The notes below the pieces were generated by a model. The model worked only from the letters and a program-made list of their open reading frames with translations, had not been told where the DNA came from and did not search any database. From Nonomuraea sp. (GTDB lineage Bacteria > Actinomycetota > Actinomycetes > Streptosporangiales > Streptosporangiaceae), in assembly GCA_013362835.1 (NCBI GenBank), contig JABFVJ010000309.1:1-8982 (forward strand): DNA of 8,982 nt, read 5' to 3'. This document shows, one piece after another, positions 5,718 to 8,982 of the stretch; the first letter of the stretch is position 1, and every line of letters begins with the position of its first letter. Position numbers and translations under genes: made by a program.

Positions 5718-6962
5718 ATGAAGAAGACAGCGGCAGTCGGCGTCGCGGCCGCCCTGAGCCTCGCGGCCGCCGGATGCGGTTCCAGCGGCGGCTCGGACAA
5801 GAACACCGTGACCCTGTGGATGTACCCCGTCATCTCCGACCAGGCCAAGAACCAGGCGTTCTGGGGCAAGGTCGAGAAGGACTTCGAGGCCGGGAACGCC
5901 GGGATCGACGTCAAGATCGACCTGCAGCCCTGGGAGGGCCGCCAGGAGAAGGTCACCACCGCCCTGGTCTCCAAGAAGGGCTTCGACCTCGTCGTGCTCG
6001 GCCCCGACCAGATCCCGCAGTACGCCCAGCAGGGCACGATCGAGCCGGTCGACGACGTGGTCGCCCCCGCCAAGGGCTCCTACCTGCCCAACTCCCTCAG
6101 CGCCCTGACCGTCGGCGGCAAGCTCTACGGCGTGCCGATCTACCAGACGATCACCGCGCCCATCTACAACAAGAAGCTGTTCGCCGAGGCGGGCGTGACC
6201 AAGGTGCCCGAGACGCTGGCCGAGCTGAAGGAGGCCGCGCCCAAGCTCGCCGCCAAGAAGGTGGCCGTGCTCGACTACCCGGGCAAGCCCGAGGTCAGCC
6301 TCAACCAGAGCTTCTACCCGATCCTGTGGGCCAACGGCGGCAGCGTCTTCACCGCCGACGGCAAGGGCGTCGCGTTCAACGGCGCCGAGGGCGTGGAGAG
6401 CCTGCAGCTCCTGCTCGACCTCAAGGCCGCCGGCGGGCTGCCGGAGAACGCCGCGAGCAAGGGCAACGACATCGAGGGCGGCGCCCTGGCCGGCGGCAAG
6501 ACCGCGATGTACCACGCGGCCACCGCGCTCCAGGCCGTCCAGCTCGGCACCGCGATCGGCGCCGAGAACGTCGGCATCGGCCTGCCGCTGGAGGGCACGA
6601 AGCGGGTCTCGTTCGGCATCCCGGGCGGGCTGGTGCTGGCCAAGCACTCCGAGAGCAAGGACGCGGCCAAGAAGCTCGCCACGTACCTGGCCTCGCCGGA
6701 GGTCGCGGCCCGGCTGGCCGCGGAGTCCGGGTTCTTCCCCGCGCGCACCGACGTGACCGTGCCGGGGCAGAGCGAGGCGTCGAAGGAGTTCGCCAAGTCC
6801 CTGCAGTACGCCTTCCCCGGCGACACCCACCCCAAGGCCCGCCAGGTGATGGGCGTCATCGCCCCGCACATCCAGGCGGCGCTGCTCGGCAAGGAAGACG
6901 CCAAGACCGCCCTGGACGCGGCCGCCAAGGAGGCCACGACGCTGCTGGGCGCCGGCGGCTGA
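5718..6962 (+). CDS. Carbohydrate ABC transporter substrate-binding lipoprotein
   Basis: The 414-residue product is a family 1 (MalE-type) extracellular solute-binding protein, anchored to the outer face of the membrane by lipid. The signal peptide (MKKTAAVGVAAALSLAAAGC) has a basic start, a hydrophobic core and a lipobox ending AAGC with lipidated Cys20, followed by a Ser/Gly linker. The mature part begins TVTLWMYPVIS (30-40). It continues with an FWGKVEKDFEAGN helix, PWEGRQEKVTTAL and a DLVVLGPDQIPQYAQQGTIEPVDD segment, all typical of sugar-binding members. ATG at 5718 has AAAGGA (5705-5710) upstream. It is followed after 35 bases by the first permease gene, the usual order for these importers. 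The ligand is not predictable from the sequence; a mono- or oligosaccharide, possibly amino-substituted, fits the neighbours. Confidence 0.92.
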   Translation: MKKTAAVGVAAALSLAAAGCGSSGGSDKNTVTLWMYPVISDQAKNQAFWGKVEKDFEAGNAGIDVKIDLQPWEGRQEKVTTALVSKKGFDLVVLGPDQIPQYAQQGTIEPVDDVVAPAKGSYLPNSLSALTVGGKLYGVPIYQTITAPIYNKKLFAEAGVTKVPETLAELKEAAPKLAAKKVAVLDYPGKPEVSLNQSFYPILWANGGSVFTADGKGVAFNGAEGVESLQLLLDLKAAGGLPENAASKGNDIEGGALAGGKTAMYHAATALQAVQLGTAIGAENVGIGLPLEGTKRVSFGIPGGLVLAKHSESKDAAKKLATYLASPEVAARLAAESGFFPARTDVTVPGQSEASKEFAKSLQYAFPGDTHPKARQVMGVIAPHIQAALLGKEDAKTALDAAAKEATTLLGAGG

Positions 6963-6997
6963 CGTGCTAGAGGCTTAGCGAGGAAAGGATCCACCTG

Positions 6998-7864
6998 GTG
7001 CGTCAACGACTGCGGGACCCGGTCACCGGGCTGCTGTTCGTCCTGCCGATGCTCGTGCTCTTCCTGATCTTCCGGATCTTCCCCTCGCTGGGGGCGGCGG
7101 GCATGAGCCTGACCAACTGGAACATCGGCGGGGACTGGGAGTTCGTCGGCGCGGCCAACTACGCCCGGCTGCTCGACGACGTGAACTTCTGGCTGAGCCT
7201 GCGGGTCACGCTCGTCTACGTGGCGGTCTACGTGCCCCTCACCCTGCTCGTCGCGCTCGGCACGGCGCTGCTGCTCAACCAGGTGGTCTTCCTGCGCGGC
7301 CTGTTCCGCGGCATGCTCTTCCTGCCGTACGTGACGAGCTTCGTGCTGGCGGGCATCATCTGGCGCTGGATCTACGAGTTCGACGGCCTGATCAACGGCC
7401 TGCTGGCCAAGGCCGACCTCGGGCCGGTCGCGTTCCTGGAACAGTCGGGCGTGGTGCTGCCCGCGCTGGCCGTGGTGTCGGTGTGGAAGGGGTTCGGCTA
7501 CTCGATGCTGATCCTGCTCGCCGGGCTCAAGGCCATCCCGTCCTCGTACATGGAGGCGGCCAGGGTCGACGGCGCGAGCGCCTGGCAGCGCTTCCGCCGG
7601 ATCACGCTGCCGCTGCTCAAGCCCACGGTCTTCTTCGTGGTCGTGATCGAGACGATCTCGGCGTTCCAGACCTTCGACACCGTGTACGTGATGACCGGCG
7701 GCGGCCCGGCGCGGGCCACGTACACGCTCATCTACGGCATCTACGACTACGGCTTCCGGTCGTTCGACTTCGGGTACGCCGCCACGCTGGGCATGGTGCT
7801 GTTCGCGATCGTGCTGATCGTCTCGCTGGTCCAGCGGCGCTTCCTGGATCGGGGGAACACATGA
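6998..7864 (+). CDS. Carbohydrate ABC transporter permease, MalF-type (CUT1)
   Basis: The 288-residue product is an inner-membrane permease. About six hydrophobic segments are visible, near residues 11-30, 68-95, 105-125, 152-178, 206-223 and 260-280. The EAA loop that docks on the ATPase is YMEAARVDGASAWQRFRRITLPLLKP (184-209), with EAA at 186-188 and the usual DGA. The FQTFDTVYVMTGGGPARAT segment (223-241) is typical of MalF/UgpA-like members. GTG at 6998 follows AGGAAAGGA (6981-6989). The stop overlaps the next gene's start as ATGA, indicating translational coupling and a 1:1 heterodimer with the second permease. Confidence 0.93.
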   Translation: MRQRLRDPVTGLLFVLPMLVLFLIFRIFPSLGAAGMSLTNWNIGGDWEFVGAANYARLLDDVNFWLSLRVTLVYVAVYVPLTLLVALGTALLLNQVVFLRGLFRGMLFLPYVTSFVLAGIIWRWIYEFDGLINGLLAKADLGPVAFLEQSGVVLPALAVVSVWKGFGYSMLILLAGLKAIPSSYMEAARVDGASAWQRFRRITLPLLKPTVFFVVVIETISAFQTFDTVYVMTGGGPARATYTLIYGIYDYGFRSFDFGYAATLGMVLFAIVLIVSLVQRRFLDRGNT

Positions 7865-8730
7865 CGATCACCGCGTCCAGGCCCGTCGCGACGGGGGCGG
7901 AGACGCCCCGCGCGGCCCGCCGCCGCTGGTGGCGGGGCAGATGGCCGCTCGTGGCGCTGCTCGCGCTGCTGTCGGCGCTGACCGTCAGCCCGTTCGTGGC
8001 GATGTTCGTCGTGGCGCTGTCGCCGGCGGGCCGGCCGACCGTGCCCAAGCAGTGGCCGGAGTCGCTGACGCTGGACAACATCACCCGCGTGCTGTCGTCC
8101 ACCGGGTTCGCCGGCTGGACGGTCAACTCGGTGGTCTACGCGCTGGTCTCGGTCGTGATCATCCTGCTGACGTCCTCGATGGCCGGGTACGCCTTCGCCA
8201 AGAAGCGCTTCCCCGGCCGCGAGGCCATGTTCTGGACGTTCCTCGCCACCATGATGGTCCCGTTCCAGGCCACGCTCATCCCGACGTTCGTGCTGGTCAA
8301 CAGCCTCGACGGGGTGGACACGTTCTGGGGGCTGATCGTGCCGACGCTGGCCAACTCGCAGGCGGTCTTCCTGATGCGGCAGTTCATCAAGGGGCTGCCC
8401 GACGAGCTGTTCGACGCGGCCAAGGTGGACGGCGCGTCGGAGTGGCGCGTCTACTGGACGATCGTCGTGCCGCTGACCAAGCCCATCCTCGCCACGCTCG
8501 GCGTGTTCGTGTTCCTGTGGCACTGGAACGACTTCCTGTGGCCGCTGGTCATCGGGCAGAGCGACGCCACCCGTACGCTGACCGTGGGGCTGACCACGCT
8601 GCGGACCGAGGAGATGCAGCTGTCGCTGCTCATGGCCTCGGCGGCGGTCTCCGTGGTGCCGTGCCTGCTGGTGTTCTTCCTCCTGCAGCGCTACCTGGTC
8701 AACAGCATCGTGATGACCGGGCTCAAATAA
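7861..8730 (+). CDS. Carbohydrate ABC transporter permease, MalG-type (CUT1)
   Basis: The 289-residue product is the second membrane subunit. It has an arginine-rich cytoplasmic N-terminus (residues 17-27) and about six hydrophobic segments, near 28-53, 88-112, 122-146, 155-172, 206-230 and 255-278. The EAA loop is ELFDAAKVDGASEWRVYWT (182-200), with DAAKVDG starting at residue 185. FLWHWNDFLWPLV (218-230) is a hallmark of MalG/UgpE-type permeases. The ATG at 7861 overlaps the preceding TGA by ATGA, which fixes the start; the same frame is open further upstream inside the first permease gene but has no role there. No transport ATPase gene follows within the window. Such actinobacterial importers often use a shared MsiK-type ATPase encoded elsewhere. 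Confidence 0.93.
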   Translation: MTITASRPVATGAETPRAARRRWWRGRWPLVALLALLSALTVSPFVAMFVVALSPAGRPTVPKQWPESLTLDNITRVLSSTGFAGWTVNSVVYALVSVVIILLTSSMAGYAFAKKRFPGREAMFWTFLATMMVPFQATLIPTFVLVNSLDGVDTFWGLIVPTLANSQAVFLMRQFIKGLPDELFDAAKVDGASEWRVYWTIVVPLTKPILATLGVFVFLWHWNDFLWPLVIGQSDATRTLTVGLTTLRTEEMQLSLLMASAAVSVVPCLLVFFLLQRYLVNSIVMTGLK

Positions 8731-8740
8731 GCTCTTCCGG

Positions 8741-8982
8741 GTGGACGTCTCTGCGCAGAACCTCCGGGACCGGCTCCGCGGCACGCTGATCGCCGCGGCG
8801 GCCACCCCCATGACCGAGTCCGGCGAGGTCGACCCCGCCGTCGTCGCGCGTTACCTGGCCGGGCTGGTGGCCGACGGCGCGGGCGCGCTCGCGGTGCTCG
8901 CGCACACCGGGCGGGGGCCGTACCTCGACGCCGCGACCCGCGCGGAGGTGATCGGCCGGGCCGTCGCGCTCGGCGTGCCGGT
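8741..8982 (+). CDS. Second DapA-superfamily lyase, N-terminal part only (cut by window end)
   Basis: The first 80 codons of a gene run off the window edge. The translation shows the start of a DHDPS/N-acetylneuraminate lyase-type TIM barrel: RGTLIAAAATPMTESGEVDPAVVARYLAGLVADGAGALAVLAH is the typical first strand, the TPM…G.VD turn and the following helix and strand, and AHTGRGPY (54-61) takes the place of the GTTGE loop. GTG at 8741 is the only start codon between an in-frame stop (8714-8716) and the conserved region. No good ribosome binding site precedes it. Its start lies 10 bases after the permease stop, so translational coupling is likely. It differs in its loop from the other DapA-family protein at 2141-3196, so it is not a simple duplicate. 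The catalytic Tyr and Lys lie beyond the window. Confidence 0.75.
   Translation, partial: MDVSAQNLRDRLRGTLIAAAATPMTESGEVDPAVVARYLAGLVADGAGALAVLAHTGRGPYLDAATRAEVIGRAVALGVP

Overview
The window is high-GC throughout, with strong third-position GC bias, GTG starts, and purine-rich ribosome binding sites. This points to an actinomycete. A Streptosporangiales-type genome such as Nonomuraea is possible, but that is a guess from general character. No RNA genes, mobile elements or CRISPR arrays were seen. The genes look like an intact chromosomal uptake-and-catabolism locus.

Layout. (1) Positions 61-954 encode a Gfo/Idh/MocA-type oxidoreductase, with its own inverted repeat just upstream. (2) A promoter with a perfect 18-bp palindrome (1058-1075) precedes an atypical extended SDR (1098-2105) and a DapA-superfamily lyase/aldolase (2141-3196). 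(3) A convergent regulator gene on the minus strand (3211-4410) encodes a Rossmann-like N-terminal region, a degenerate GGDEF-like domain and a C-terminal winged helix. An 8-bp-arm hairpin lies at the convergent junction. (4) A second copy of the palindrome (4431-4448) lies between the regulator and a divergent DegT/DnrJ/EryC1-type PLP aminotransferase (4470-5615). (5) A third, looser copy (5680-5697) overlaps a promoter in front of a carbohydrate ABC importer: lipoprotein binding protein (5718-6962), two permeases (6998-7864 and 7861-8730, joined by ATGA), then the start of a second DapA-superfamily gene (8741 to the window edge). No transport ATPase is present.

Interpretation. The three palindromes share the exact 12-bp core CGGTC-NN-GACCG. 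Each lies where a repressor would block transcription. The simplest model is one local regulon: the divergently encoded regulator controls itself, the aminotransferase, the importer and the SDR/lyase pair. Importer, aminotransferase, two NAD(P)-type oxidoreductases and two DapA-family lyases together suggest uptake and breakdown of an amino-sugar, aminocyclitol or similar modified sugar. The substrate cannot be read from the sequence. The most notable points are the conserved operator, the unusual regulator architecture, and the SDR that lacks the usual catalytic lysine.
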